From Hydrocarboniphaga sp. (lineage in GTDB: Bacteria > Pseudomonadota > Gammaproteobacteria > Nevskiales > Nevskiaceae): a stretch of DNA of 64,000 bases. The DNA is taken from the NCBI RefSeq assembly GCF_028291725.1, contig NZ_JAQGNT010000040.1:55173-119172 (forward strand), in the 5' to 3' direction. Position numbers and translations under genes: made by a program. A model generated the notes under the pieces. The model was not told where the DNA came from, ran no database searches, and saw only the letters and a list, made by a program, of their open reading frames with translations. Shown here piece after piece: positions 16,380-24,860 of this stretch (position 1 is the first letter of the stretch; the number at the start of each line of letters is the position of its first letter).

Positions 16380-17594
16380 ATGAACAACGGAATCCTTTCG
16401 GGTCTGCGCGTGGTGGAGGCCTCGGCCTTCGTCGCTGCTCCGCTGGGGGGCATGACGCTGGCGCAGATGGGCGCAGACGTAATCCGCATCGATTCCCCCG
16501 GTGGAGGTCTCGACTATCGGCGCTGGCCGGTCACCGACGACGACACCAGCCTGTTCTGGTGCGGGCTTAACAAGGCCAAGCGCTCGGTCTGCATCGACTT
16601 CGGCAAGCCGGAGGGGCGCGAGTTGGCGATGGCGCTGATCACCGCGCCCGGCGACAACGCGGGCATGCTGCTGACCAATTTTCCGCCTCGAGGGTGGCTG
16701 TCGTACGAAGCGCTGTGTCAAAAGCGCCCTGACCTGATCCAGCTCACGATTCAGGGAGATCGACATGGCGGTTCGGCCGTTGATTACACGATCAATCCGG
16801 CAATGGGCTTGCCGTACCTGACCGGGCCCGGCGATTCGAACGGCGTGGTTAACCACGTTCTGCCAGCCTGGGACCTGATCACCGGCCAGATGGCCGCCGT
16901 TGGCCTTCTCGCAGCCGAGCGTCATCGCCGATGCAGCGGCCAGGGCCAGCACGTCAAGCTCGCGCTGCAAGACGTGGCGCTAGCGGCGATGGGCAATCTC
17001 GGATTCATTGCCGAGGCTCAGCTCGGCCACCAACGCGAACGCGTAGGCAATTATCTGTACGGTGCCTTTGGCCGTGATTTCGTCTGCTCAGACGGCGAGC
17101 GCGTCATGGTAGTGGGCCTTACGAGCAAGCAATGGAAGTCGCTGATTGAAGCCACAGAGACAAGGGCGGGAATCGATATGCTGGCGAAAACGCTGGGTCT
17201 GGATCTGGGACAGGAAGGCAACCGCTTCCGCGCCCGTGAATCGATCGCCGAGTTGTTGAGCCCGTGGATTGCGGCGCGCCCGTACACGGTTGTTGCCGCG
17301 ACGTTCGATCGACACGGCGTCTGCTGGAGCCGCTATCAAACCGTCGCCGAGCTGATCTCAGGTGATGCGGCATGCTCTGAAGACAATCCGATGTTCCGAA
17401 AAGTCGAACAGCATGGAGTCGGTTCTCTGCTCGCGCCGACGATCCCGCTGGATTTCTCCAAAGGCGGAAGGTGCAGGCCATCGGTGGCGCCTCGGCTCGG
17501 TGAGAATACGGATGAAGTGTTGAGCGATGTGCTGGGGCTCGACTCGGCGGCTATCGGAAAATTGCACGAGAAGGGACTTGTCTCCGGCTTATAA
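16380..17594 (+). CDS. mct: mesaconyl-CoA C1-C4 CoA transferase (2-methylfumaryl-CoA isomerase)
   Basis: A 404-residue family III (CaiB/BaiF) CoA transferase. It resembles Mct of the 3-hydroxypropionate bicycle over its whole length, including AFVAAPLGGMTLAQMGADVIR (about 16-36), LLTNFPPRGWLSYE, VDYTINPAMGLPYLTGP, NYLYGAFGRDF and CSEDNPMF. Asp165 in NHVLPAWDLITGQ aligns with the catalytic aspartate of the family. Mct moves CoA within the molecule from C1 to C4 of mesaconate. It is the last gene of the operon, 7 bases after mcd, and converges on a TonB receptor gene with 20 bases between and no visible terminator. Confidence 0.88.
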   Translation: MNNGILSGLRVVEASAFVAAPLGGMTLAQMGADVIRIDSPGGGLDYRRWPVTDDDTSLFWCGLNKAKRSVCIDFGKPEGRELAMALITAPGDNAGMLLTNFPPRGWLSYEALCQKRPDLIQLTIQGDRHGGSAVDYTINPAMGLPYLTGPGDSNGVVNHVLPAWDLITGQMAAVGLLAAERHRRCSGQGQHVKLALQDVALAAMGNLGFIAEAQLGHQRERVGNYLYGAFGRDFVCSDGERVMVVGLTSKQWKSLIEATETRAGIDMLAKTLGLDLGQEGNRFRARESIAELLSPWIAARPYTVVAATFDRHGVCWSRYQTVAELISGDAACSEDNPMFRKVEQHGVGSLLAPTIPLDFSKGGRCRPSVAPRLGENTDEVLSDVLGLDSAAIGKLHEKGLVSGL

Positions 17595-17614
17595 GTCGCT
17601 GGCTCAAGTCCGTA

Positions 17615-20077
17615 TCAAAAAATCCAATCGACTCTCAATCCGTACGTTACCGGATAGGCAAGGTTGCTTAGAATGCCGAAGTCGGTCTGAAACAGGCCGG
17701 TGTGATAACGCTCGTCGAAAAGGTTCTTGCCGAAGGCAGTGATACGCAGATCCCATGGCGTATACAAGTAGCTGACCCTTGCATTCACGAGCTTGTAGGC
17801 GTCTTCCTTGTCGTTGTCGTCATTGGTTGCGGTATAGAAGAAACCAGAGTTGTAATAGACGTCCGCCCCTAGCTCAAGCTCGCCGGTCCGGCCAGCTTCC
17901 ATTGTCTGGGTTACGCCAACACCACCAGAGAATTTCGGTGTGCGCTCGATCTCATGGCCAGTGTTATCGAGATTGCTGCTGTAGATGCCGGTTGTCGGGT
18001 TGAAGTCATCGGCGCTCGTAAATTTGTCGTAGACCGTGTGCAGATAGGCTCCGTTTGCCGTCACTGCAAGGCCCGGGTCAAGATCCGGTAGCGGTGTCAG
18101 AGTCAGATCGAACTCCGCGCCGCGAATGCTGGCTTTCTGCGCGTTGTCGAGTCGAACCGCTCCCCCCGAGATCAGAGCGACATTCGAAGTCTGTTTGTTC
18201 TTGATGCTGTTGTCGAAAATAGCAGCGTTCAACCGCAGCAGCCGAGCGAAGAAATCAGCCTTGAACCCCAACTCGTACGAAGTCACTAGTTCGGGCTTGA
18301 CGAAATCCGGCGGCGTATAGATCGCGGCAATGTTGTAGGTCGCGCTTTTGAAGCCTTCGGAACGCGAGGCATAGATCAGTACGCCGTCACGAGGCGTTAC
18401 GCTGACATTGAACTTTGTCGACAGGTTGGTGCGTTTGTCGCTTTTGAGGTCGTAAGGAAGAAGCTCGATTGTGTTTCCGGTGACGGAGTCGAAAAGGGAG
18501 GTATTCGAAGCGGTCAAATAGCGTTCTTCGCTTTGATATCGGCCTCCAACCGTGAGCGCGAACCAATCCGTGGCATGCCAAGTACCTTGTCCGTAGCCAG
18601 AAATGGATTTAGTGCCCATGATGCCCTGCAGTGTGAGGCCCGGTCCATCGAATTGATCCAGCCGGGTGAAAAGGTCGACGACATTATCGGGCAGGTCGAG
18701 CGGCAGTGCATTGGTGACCGCGTAATTCAGAACGCCCTTTCCTAGCTGCAGCGTAATGTTGTTGTAGCCGCCCAGGCTGTGAACATAATAGCTTCCCGCA
18801 ACCCAATCGAAATCGTGACCACCCCAGCCATCGGTCCTCGACACCAGCTGCACCTCAGCGGTTTGCGCGTCAGTAAACTGGTCCTTCGCGTAGAAACCTA
18901 CCAATGGGAGTGCAGAACCATCGAAATCGTAGGCAGTGTAGTCCGTCACATTGGATTGATCGCTGCCAAAGATTTTGGCGTCGAACCACGGCAGTGACCA
19001 CCGCAGGCCAAATGAGGCGACCTCATAGTAGCCCTTGACGTAGGAGGGATAATCCGAGCTCAGCTGATAGTCGTCAGGCTGCTCCGGAATGAGCAGTAGT
19101 CCGCCGATTATGCTGGTTTTGATGTTCTTTGAAATCAGTGAGCCAGTGCTTTTCTGGTCCGAACGGAAATACGAGAGATCGATATCGAAGTTGTCGGTGG
19201 GGTGCCAGTTAACGCGTGCACGGCCCGCCAGGCTGCGGTCTGCAGCAAGCTCCCGGTCGGGATGCGAATAAGGGCTGTCGATATGCTTGTAGATCAGATC
19301 CAGGCTCGCGCCGATAGTGTCCGTTATCGGAGTGGTGACGAAGCCTTTAATGCGGCGCTCGTTGAAATTGCCCAGTTGGCCCTGAACCGAGCCCTCGAAA
19401 GTCTCGCCTGGCTTTTTGGTCACGACGCTGATAGCGCCGCCGGTGGAGTTGCGTCCGAACAGCGTGCCCTGTGGGCCCTTCAGTACTTCCACACGCTCGA
19501 TGCCGCCGAAGTCCGTGACCAGGCCTTGCGAACTGGGGACATAGATTCCGTCGATGTAAGTGGTCACACTGGGGTCGGCTGAAGGTACGAAAACGTCGGT
19601 TCCGACTCCACGGATGTATACAAAGGAATAGCCGCCGAATTCGGTGATCGACAGCGCCGGCGTGATCGTGGCCAGCGCCTTGGTGTCGAACACGCCTCTC
19701 GCATCCAGAGCCTCTGAGCTGAAGGCCGCGATCGAGATGGGTACGTCCTGCAAACGCTCCTCGCGCTTCTGGGCGGTGACCACAACTTCTTCGATCGTAC
19801 GATTGCGAGGTCCCGAAGATTCGCGGCTAAGGTCCTCGTCGGTCGCGACCGGAGCAATCTCGACCGGGATGCTGTCAACTGGAGTCGAAGGGCTGGCGGT
19901 TGCCTGTGTCACGGCCGCCGGCGGTGTTGCAACTTCATTGACGGCCGGCTCTGCCGGTCGCGATGCTGCACCGGCATTGTCGACTGGTGGATCTGACTGA
20001 ATATCCTGCGAAGCAGCGAGTCCGGCGCTGAGGTACATTGCGATGAAGGTCCCGGACCGCCGGTATGCATGATCCAT
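17615..20077 (-). CDS. TonB-dependent outer-membrane receptor
   Basis: An 820-residue TonB-dependent receptor. An N-terminal signal-like segment is followed by a Pro/Ala/Val-rich stretch up to about residue 90. Then come the TonB box (IEEVVVTAQKR, about 95-105), the plug domain with YIRGVGTDVF, TTYIDGIYVPSS and GPQGTLFGRNSTGGAISVVTKKP, and a long 22-strand barrel ending in the aromatic WIF. It probably imports the island's hydrophobic substrate rather than iron, since no siderophore genes are present. The 32-base palindrome at 20189 lies 112 bases upstream. It is related to the second receptor at 30980. Confidence 0.92.
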   Translation of the reverse strand: MDHAYRRSGTFIAMYLSAGLAASQDIQSDPPVDNAGAASRPAEPAVNEVATPPAAVTQATASPSTPVDSIPVEIAPVATDEDLSRESSGPRNRTIEEVVVTAQKREERLQDVPISIAAFSSEALDARGVFDTKALATITPALSITEFGGYSFVYIRGVGTDVFVPSADPSVTTYIDGIYVPSSQGLVTDFGGIERVEVLKGPQGTLFGRNSTGGAISVVTKKPGETFEGSVQGQLGNFNERRIKGFVTTPITDTIGASLDLIYKHIDSPYSHPDRELAADRSLAGRARVNWHPTDNFDIDLSYFRSDQKSTGSLISKNIKTSIIGGLLLIPEQPDDYQLSSDYPSYVKGYYEVASFGLRWSLPWFDAKIFGSDQSNVTDYTAYDFDGSALPLVGFYAKDQFTDAQTAEVQLVSRTDGWGGHDFDWVAGSYYVHSLGGYNNITLQLGKGVLNYAVTNALPLDLPDNVVDLFTRLDQFDGPGLTLQGIMGTKSISGYGQGTWHATDWFALTVGGRYQSEERYLTASNTSLFDSVTGNTIELLPYDLKSDKRTNLSTKFNVSVTPRDGVLIYASRSEGFKSATYNIAAIYTPPDFVKPELVTSYELGFKADFFARLLRLNAAIFDNSIKNKQTSNVALISGGAVRLDNAQKASIRGAEFDLTLTPLPDLDPGLAVTANGAYLHTVYDKFTSADDFNPTTGIYSSNLDNTGHEIERTPKFSGGVGVTQTMEAGRTGELELGADVYYNSGFFYTATNDDNDKEDAYKLVNARVSYLYTPWDLRITAFGKNLFDERYHTGLFQTDFGILSNLAYPVTYGLRVDWIF

Positions 20078-20188
20078 TTCTCTCTCCCCCGCCAGATTAT
20101 TACCGGCTCAATTTTCTTATCGGTCACATCTCAGCTCGGAAGCGGCGTGGCGCCTTCGTTGTTGGAATAGATTAGTGAACGAGTCGTC

Positions 20189-20220
20189 AGTTGATCTCGT
20201 CGTATCCGACGAGATCAACT
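20189..20220. promoter_or_regulatory. palindromic operator, site 2 (TonB receptor 1)
   Basis: Perfect 32-base inverted repeat with 14-base arms (AGTTGATCTCGTCG and its complement) around a TATC spacer. It contains the island core TCGTCG-N4-CGACGA and is the longest of the set. It lies upstream of the minus-strand TonB receptor, in a 284-base region without a gene. Confidence 0.7.
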
Positions 20221-20361
20221 TGTCGCGGTGTCTTGAAAAGCCTGCTGTGCGGCGCGGCGGCAGCAGAAGACTGCATTTCACGGGCTATCCAGTGGAACGC
20301 GGCAAAGGTGCTGGAACTCAAAGGCGGTCGGCGCTTGCGCGGTGCGTGGCGACCCCAGCTT

Positions 20362-21513
20362 CTACAAGGCGCGTCCGATCAATTCCTTGAGGATTTCGTT
20401 CGATCCGCCGTAAATCGGCTCGATGCGAGCGTCCACATACATGCGTGCGATGGGATAGTCCAAAATATAGCCATGCCCGCCAAACATCTGCAGGCAGCGG
20501 TGAACGATTTCGCATTGCTGTTCGCTGAGCCACCACTTGCTCATCGAAGCGACCGACGTATCCATGCTGCCATCCAGCATCCGCTCGATGGTGAAATCGG
20601 CGAATACTCGCGCGATGGTCGCGATGGTCTTGACCTCAGCCATCTGGATGCGCACATGCTGCAGATCCAATAGCGGCTTACCAAAAGCCATCCGCTCCTT
20701 TACGTAGTCGCGCGTTACACGAAAAGCATGTTCGATGACGGCAGCGTTGTTGACCCCGCTGAGAGCGCGTTCGTAGGTCAGGTCCTTCATCATCTGGTAA
20801 AAGCCCTGGCCTTCGATGCCGCCCAGCAAGGAGTCTGCCGGCACCTCGCAGTCGTCGAAAAACAGCTCGCAGGTATCCGAGCCGTGCAGGCCGATCTTTT
20901 TTAAGCGTTTGCCTACACGGAATCCGGCGGTGCGTGTCTCGAATATAAACAGCGAGACGCCCTTGGCACGCGCGTTCGGATCGGTCTTGGCGGCCAGCAC
21001 GAGCACGTCGCCGATGGAACCGTTCGTGATGAAGGTCTTGGAGCCGCGGATGCGGTAACCGTCGCTGTATCGTTCGGCGCGTGTCTTCATGCTTTGAAGA
21101 TCCGTACCGCCGCCGGGCTCGGTCATCCCCATGCCGGCGATCAGTTCGCCGGAAGCCAGCCGCGGAAGATAGTGGCGCTTCTGTTCTTCGGTTCCGTAGC
21201 GCTCGATGTAGTGTGCGGCGATCACGTGGATTTGCTTGCCAGCACGCCAGCTGGTGTCGCCGGCTATGCAGAGCTCGTGTGCGATCAACGCTTCATGGGC
21301 AAACGTACCGCCCGAGCCGCCATACACCTCGCTGATGTCGGGGGTCAATATGCCCAGTTCACCGGCCTTGGTCCAGACCTTGCGGTCCGTCGCGCCTTGT
21401 TCGTACCAGCGTTCCTGGTTCGGCGTGACCTGCTCCGCTACGAAGCGGCGTGCCAGATCACGCATCGCCTCGAGTTCGTCGGTCATCCAGTGAGGCTGAT
21501 AATGTTCGATCAT
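20362..21513 (-). CDS. acyl-CoA dehydrogenase
   Basis: A 383-residue acyl-CoA dehydrogenase. MGMTEPGGGTDLQSM (about 128-142) and GSKTFITNGS are FAD-binding segments, and ARIEPIYGGSNEILKELI is at the C terminus. Where medium-chain enzymes have the catalytic Glu (YEGTS) this protein has YGGSN. A Glu at 248 (LTYERALSG) sits where isovaleryl-CoA and long-chain dehydrogenases carry theirs. That points to a branched or long side-chain substrate. It shares a divergent promoter region, with an operator, with the aldehyde dehydrogenase. Confidence 0.92.
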   Translation of the reverse strand: MIEHYQPHWMTDELEAMRDLARRFVAEQVTPNQERWYEQGATDRKVWTKAGELGILTPDISEVYGGSGGTFAHEALIAHELCIAGDTSWRAGKQIHVIAAHYIERYGTEEQKRHYLPRLASGELIAGMGMTEPGGGTDLQSMKTRAERYSDGYRIRGSKTFITNGSIGDVLVLAAKTDPNARAKGVSLFIFETRTAGFRVGKRLKKIGLHGSDTCELFFDDCEVPADSLLGGIEGQGFYQMMKDLTYERALSGVNNAAVIEHAFRVTRDYVKERMAFGKPLLDLQHVRIQMAEVKTIATIARVFADFTIERMLDGSMDTSVASMSKWWLSEQQCEIVHRCLQMFGGHGYILDYPIARMYVDARIEPIYGGSNEILKELIGRAL

Positions 21514-21583
21514 AGGGGTTCGGCGTAACCTGGGGAATGCGGACTGCGGAAACTCATTCTAGGAATCGGCTGCGCGGGGTCGA

Positions 21584-21601
21584 ATCGTCGCTTCCGACGA
21601 T
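21584..21601. promoter_or_regulatory. palindromic operator, site 3 (ACAD / ALDH)
   Basis: Perfect 7-base arms ATCGTCG and CGACGAT around CTTC. It lies between the divergent starts at 21513 and 21683. Confidence 0.68.
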
Positions 21602-21682
21602 CCAGGCAGCGGTCGCGCAGTCGAACATGCGCGATCAGCCGAGTGGTTTGAATCGAGTCTGTACGTCCCCTGGAGAACTCGC

Positions 21683-23131
21683 ATGTCCGCCACCATTCCC
21701 ATGCTGCATCCGCCGGGCAGCCTGACGCCGGCGCAGGAGTCCGAAGTCGCGCGCGTGTTCGAGCTGCAGAAGGCCACGGCGCTGAAACTGCGCCGCTCCA
21801 CGGTTGCCGAGCGCCTGGCCAAGCTCAGGCGACTGCGCGCGGTGATCATGGCCAATCGCGACGCGATCGTGGAAGCCGGCATCCAGGACTTCCGGCGGCC
21901 GGCGACCGAAATCGAAATGTTCGAGCTGATGCCGGTGATCATGGACATCGCGGACGTCAGCAAGAAGCTCAAGCGCTGGCTCAAGCCCAAGCGGGTGATG
22001 CCGACGAGCATGATGCTGGGCACGAGTTCGTGGGTGCGCTATGAGCCGCGCGGCCGCTGCCTGATCGTCGCGCCCTGGAATTACCCACTGACCTTGACCT
22101 TGGGACCGCTGGTTCCGGCGATCGCCAGCGGCAATACGGTGATCGTGAAGACTTCGGAAGTCGCGCCGCATTTCTCCGCCGTGCTGGTGAAGATCATCCG
22201 CGAGACCTTCGCCGAGGACGAGGTGGCGGTGTTTGAGGGCGATGCGACGCTCGCCGCCGCTCTGCTGAAATTGCCGTTCGATCACCTGTTCTTCACGGGT
22301 GCACCGAGCATCGGAAAACTGGTGATGGCCGCCGCGTCGAAGCATTTGAGCAGCGTCACGCTGGAACTGGGCGGCAAGTGCCCCGTGATCGTCGACGACA
22401 CCGCCGACATCGAGCATGCGGCCGATACCATCGCCTGGGCCAAGTACGCCAACAGCGGCCAGACCTGCATTGCGCCGGATCACGTCTACGTGCATGCATC
22501 GGTCCAGGATCGGCTGGTTGCGCGTTTCAAGAAGACCCTCGATCGCCTGTATGGCGAGAACCGCGCCGCGCTGCAGGCGCCGCTGGGCCGCGTGATCAAC
22601 GTCCGGCACACGCAGCGCATCGGCGCACTGCTGGAGGACGCGAAGCAGCGAGGAGCGAAAGTGCTGTACGGCGGCGCCGTCGACGAAGCCGAGCATTTCG
22701 TCGCGCCGACGCTGATTACCGGGATTCCGCGCGATGCCAAAATCATGAGCGAAGAGATCTTCGGGCCGCTGCTGCCGATCATCCCGTTCACGCAGATCGA
22801 CGAAGTCATCACGTCGATAAACGACGCGCCCAAGCCACTGGCGCTCTACATCTGGAGTCGGAACTCGGACGTGGCCGACAGGATTATCGAGAACACCAGT
22901 GCCGGCGGCACGTGCATCAATCACCAGTCGATGCAGTTCCTGCATCACAATCTGCCGTTCGGTGGTGTCAACAACTCCGGCATCGGCAGCTATCACGGCG
23001 AATGGGGGATTCGCGCGTTCTCGCACGAGCGCGCCATCGTCAGGACGCGCGTGTTCCTGGCCAAAGTATTCTTCCCGCCTTACACGAACTTCACACGCAA
23101 GATCGTGAACCTGATTCTCAAGTATTTATAA
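21683..23131 (+). CDS. aldehyde dehydrogenase (coniferyl/fatty-aldehyde type)
   Basis: A 482-residue class-3-like aldehyde dehydrogenase. The NAD-site segment APWNYPLTLTLGPLVPAIA is at about 133. The general base Glu is in LELGGKCP and the nucleophilic Cys in NSGQTCIAPD (about 258-267). The C terminus, HNLPFGGVNNSGIGSYHG followed by a hydrophobic FFPPYTNFTRKIVNLILKYL, resembles membrane-associated fatty aldehyde dehydrogenases. It probably oxidises the aldehyde made after P450 or diiron hydroxylation. The ligase gene follows after 63 bases. Confidence 0.92.
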   Translation: MSATIPMLHPPGSLTPAQESEVARVFELQKATALKLRRSTVAERLAKLRRLRAVIMANRDAIVEAGIQDFRRPATEIEMFELMPVIMDIADVSKKLKRWLKPKRVMPTSMMLGTSSWVRYEPRGRCLIVAPWNYPLTLTLGPLVPAIASGNTVIVKTSEVAPHFSAVLVKIIRETFAEDEVAVFEGDATLAAALLKLPFDHLFFTGAPSIGKLVMAAASKHLSSVTLELGGKCPVIVDDTADIEHAADTIAWAKYANSGQTCIAPDHVYVHASVQDRLVARFKKTLDRLYGENRAALQAPLGRVINVRHTQRIGALLEDAKQRGAKVLYGGAVDEAEHFVAPTLITGIPRDAKIMSEEIFGPLLPIIPFTQIDEVITSINDAPKPLALYIWSRNSDVADRIIENTSAGGTCINHQSMQFLHHNLPFGGVNNSGIGSYHGEWGIRAFSHERAIVRTRVFLAKVFFPPYTNFTRKIVNLILKYL

Positions 23132-23153
23132 ACAGTTTTATAAGCACAGGCGC

Positions 23154-23169
23154 TTGTCGCTTGCGACAA
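23154..23169. promoter_or_regulatory. palindromic operator variant, site 4 (acyl-CoA ligase)
   Basis: Arms TTGTCG and CGACAA around CTTG, a one-base variant in each arm of the island core. It lies in the 63-base gap between the aldehyde dehydrogenase stop and the ligase start, so the ligase may have its own promoter. Confidence is lower because the arms are short and altered. Confidence 0.5.
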
Positions 23170-23194
23170 TGCCGTCCAACCGAAGGAGAAACCG

Positions 23195-24745
23195 ATGAGC
23201 GACGCCCCTCTGCGCTACCCTGGGATGTATGCCAAGTCGCATGGCGACAAGCCTGCGGTCACCATGGCCGGGAGCGGCGCCGCAATGACCTACGCCGAAC
23301 TCGACGTCTATGCGAACCGGCTCGCGCGGTTTTATCAATCGATCGGCCTGGCTGCTGGCGATCACGTGGCTTATTGCGTCGAGAATCGTCCCGAATGCCT
23401 CGCGGTGCAATGGGGCGCGCACTATGCCGGGCTGTACTACACCTTCATCAGCACTCGGCTGACGAAGAACGAAGCAGCCTATATCGTCCAGGACTGCGAC
23501 GCCAAGGTGGTGGTGCTCACCGACAAGACCGCGCCAGCGCTGGTCGAAGCCCTGCGCGAACTGCCGGGCAAGCCGCGTCTGTATACGCTCGACAGCGGTT
23601 TCGGCCTCGATTCTTTGTCTACGGCTTTGGCAGCGTTCGACGCCTCGCCGGTCACCGGCACGCTGGAAGGCAGCGAGATGCTGTATTCGTCCGGCACCAC
23701 CGGCCGGCCCAAGGGCGTCAAACCGGCACTGACCGGCAAGCCCCTTGGCAGCACGGCGCTGATCGCGGACCTGTTGACGCGCGGTTTCGGTGCGACGGCC
23801 GACACGGTCTATCTGCAGCTCGCACCGTACTACCATGCCGCCCAGCTCAAATGGTCGCAATCGATCACTGCGATCGGGGCTACGGTGGTGATGATGGAGA
23901 AGTTCGACGCGGAAGGCGCATTGCAGGCGATCGATCGATACAAGGTCACCCATAGTCAATCCGTGCCGACCATGTTTCATCGGCTGCTGGCATTGCCGGA
24001 TGCGGCGAAGCAGCAATACGACCTGTCCAGCCACAGGTTTGCGGTGCATGCTGCGGCGCCGTGCCCGATCGCCACCAAGCAGGCGATGATCGATTGGTGG
24101 GGGCCGATTCTCGTCGAGTACTACTCCTGCACCGAGACGATCGGCACCACGCTTTGCGACAGCAAGTCCTGGCTCAAATACCCCGGTACGGTGGGACGCT
24201 CGATGATGGGCGTGCCGCACATCCTGGGCGAAGATGGTAAGGAACTGCCGGTGGGCGAAGAGGGCCTGGTGTACTTCTCGGGCGGCCCGCCGTTTAGCTA
24301 TCACAACGATCCGGCCAAGACGCAGGAAGCGCATAGCCCCGAAGGCTGGGCCACGGTCGGTGATATCGGCAAGCTCAACGACGAAGGCTTCCTGTTCCTG
24401 ACCGATCGCAAGAGCAACATGATCATTTCGGGCGGCGTCAACGTGTACCCGCAGGAAACCGAGAACGTGCTGTCGACACATCCAAAAGTGTTCGATGTGG
24501 CCGTGATCGGTACGCCGCATGGTGACCTCGGAGAGGAAGTCCGCGCCATCGTGCAGCTCGAACCCGGCGTCAGGCCCAGCACCGAGCTGGCGCAGGAGCT
24601 GATCGCCTATTGCCGTGAGCAGCTCTCCGCGATCAAATGCCCGCGCGCCGTTGATTTCCGCGACGAGCTGCCGCGGGAACCGAACGGCAAGTTGCTCAAG
24701 CGGTTGCTGCGCGACGAGTACAGGGCACAGTTTGCGAAGAGCTGA
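23195..24745 (+). CDS. acyl-CoA synthetase (AMP-forming)
   Basis: A 516-residue ANL-superfamily acyl-CoA ligase. The P-loop YSSGTTGRPKG is at about 165-175, the A5-type motif YYSCTETIGTT at about 309, and GWATVGDIGKLNDEG and DRKSNMIISGGVNVYP form the hinge. The catalytic Lys is in PNGKLLKRLLR near the C terminus. It would activate the acid made by the neighbouring aldehyde dehydrogenase. AAGGAG precedes the ATG at 23195. The fatty-acid or side-chain acid substrate is not determined. Confidence 0.93.
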   Translation: MSDAPLRYPGMYAKSHGDKPAVTMAGSGAAMTYAELDVYANRLARFYQSIGLAAGDHVAYCVENRPECLAVQWGAHYAGLYYTFISTRLTKNEAAYIVQDCDAKVVVLTDKTAPALVEALRELPGKPRLYTLDSGFGLDSLSTALAAFDASPVTGTLEGSEMLYSSGTTGRPKGVKPALTGKPLGSTALIADLLTRGFGATADTVYLQLAPYYHAAQLKWSQSITAIGATVVMMEKFDAEGALQAIDRYKVTHSQSVPTMFHRLLALPDAAKQQYDLSSHRFAVHAAAPCPIATKQAMIDWWGPILVEYYSCTETIGTTLCDSKSWLKYPGTVGRSMMGVPHILGEDGKELPVGEEGLVYFSGGPPFSYHNDPAKTQEAHSPEGWATVGDIGKLNDEGFLFLTDRKSNMIISGGVNVYPQETENVLSTHPKVFDVAVIGTPHGDLGEEVRAIVQLEPGVRPSTELAQELIAYCREQLSAIKCPRAVDFRDELPREPNGKLLKRLLRDEYRAQFAKS

Positions 24746-24860
24746 GCGCCACGGTTCGAAGGGACAATAACCAAAAGATCGGAAGACGGGAGGCTCTCAT
24801 CCGCCAAGGGTTCGATCGGCGCGGGACAAGTGCAGCCTGTGCCAGCTTCCAGTCTGCGCG

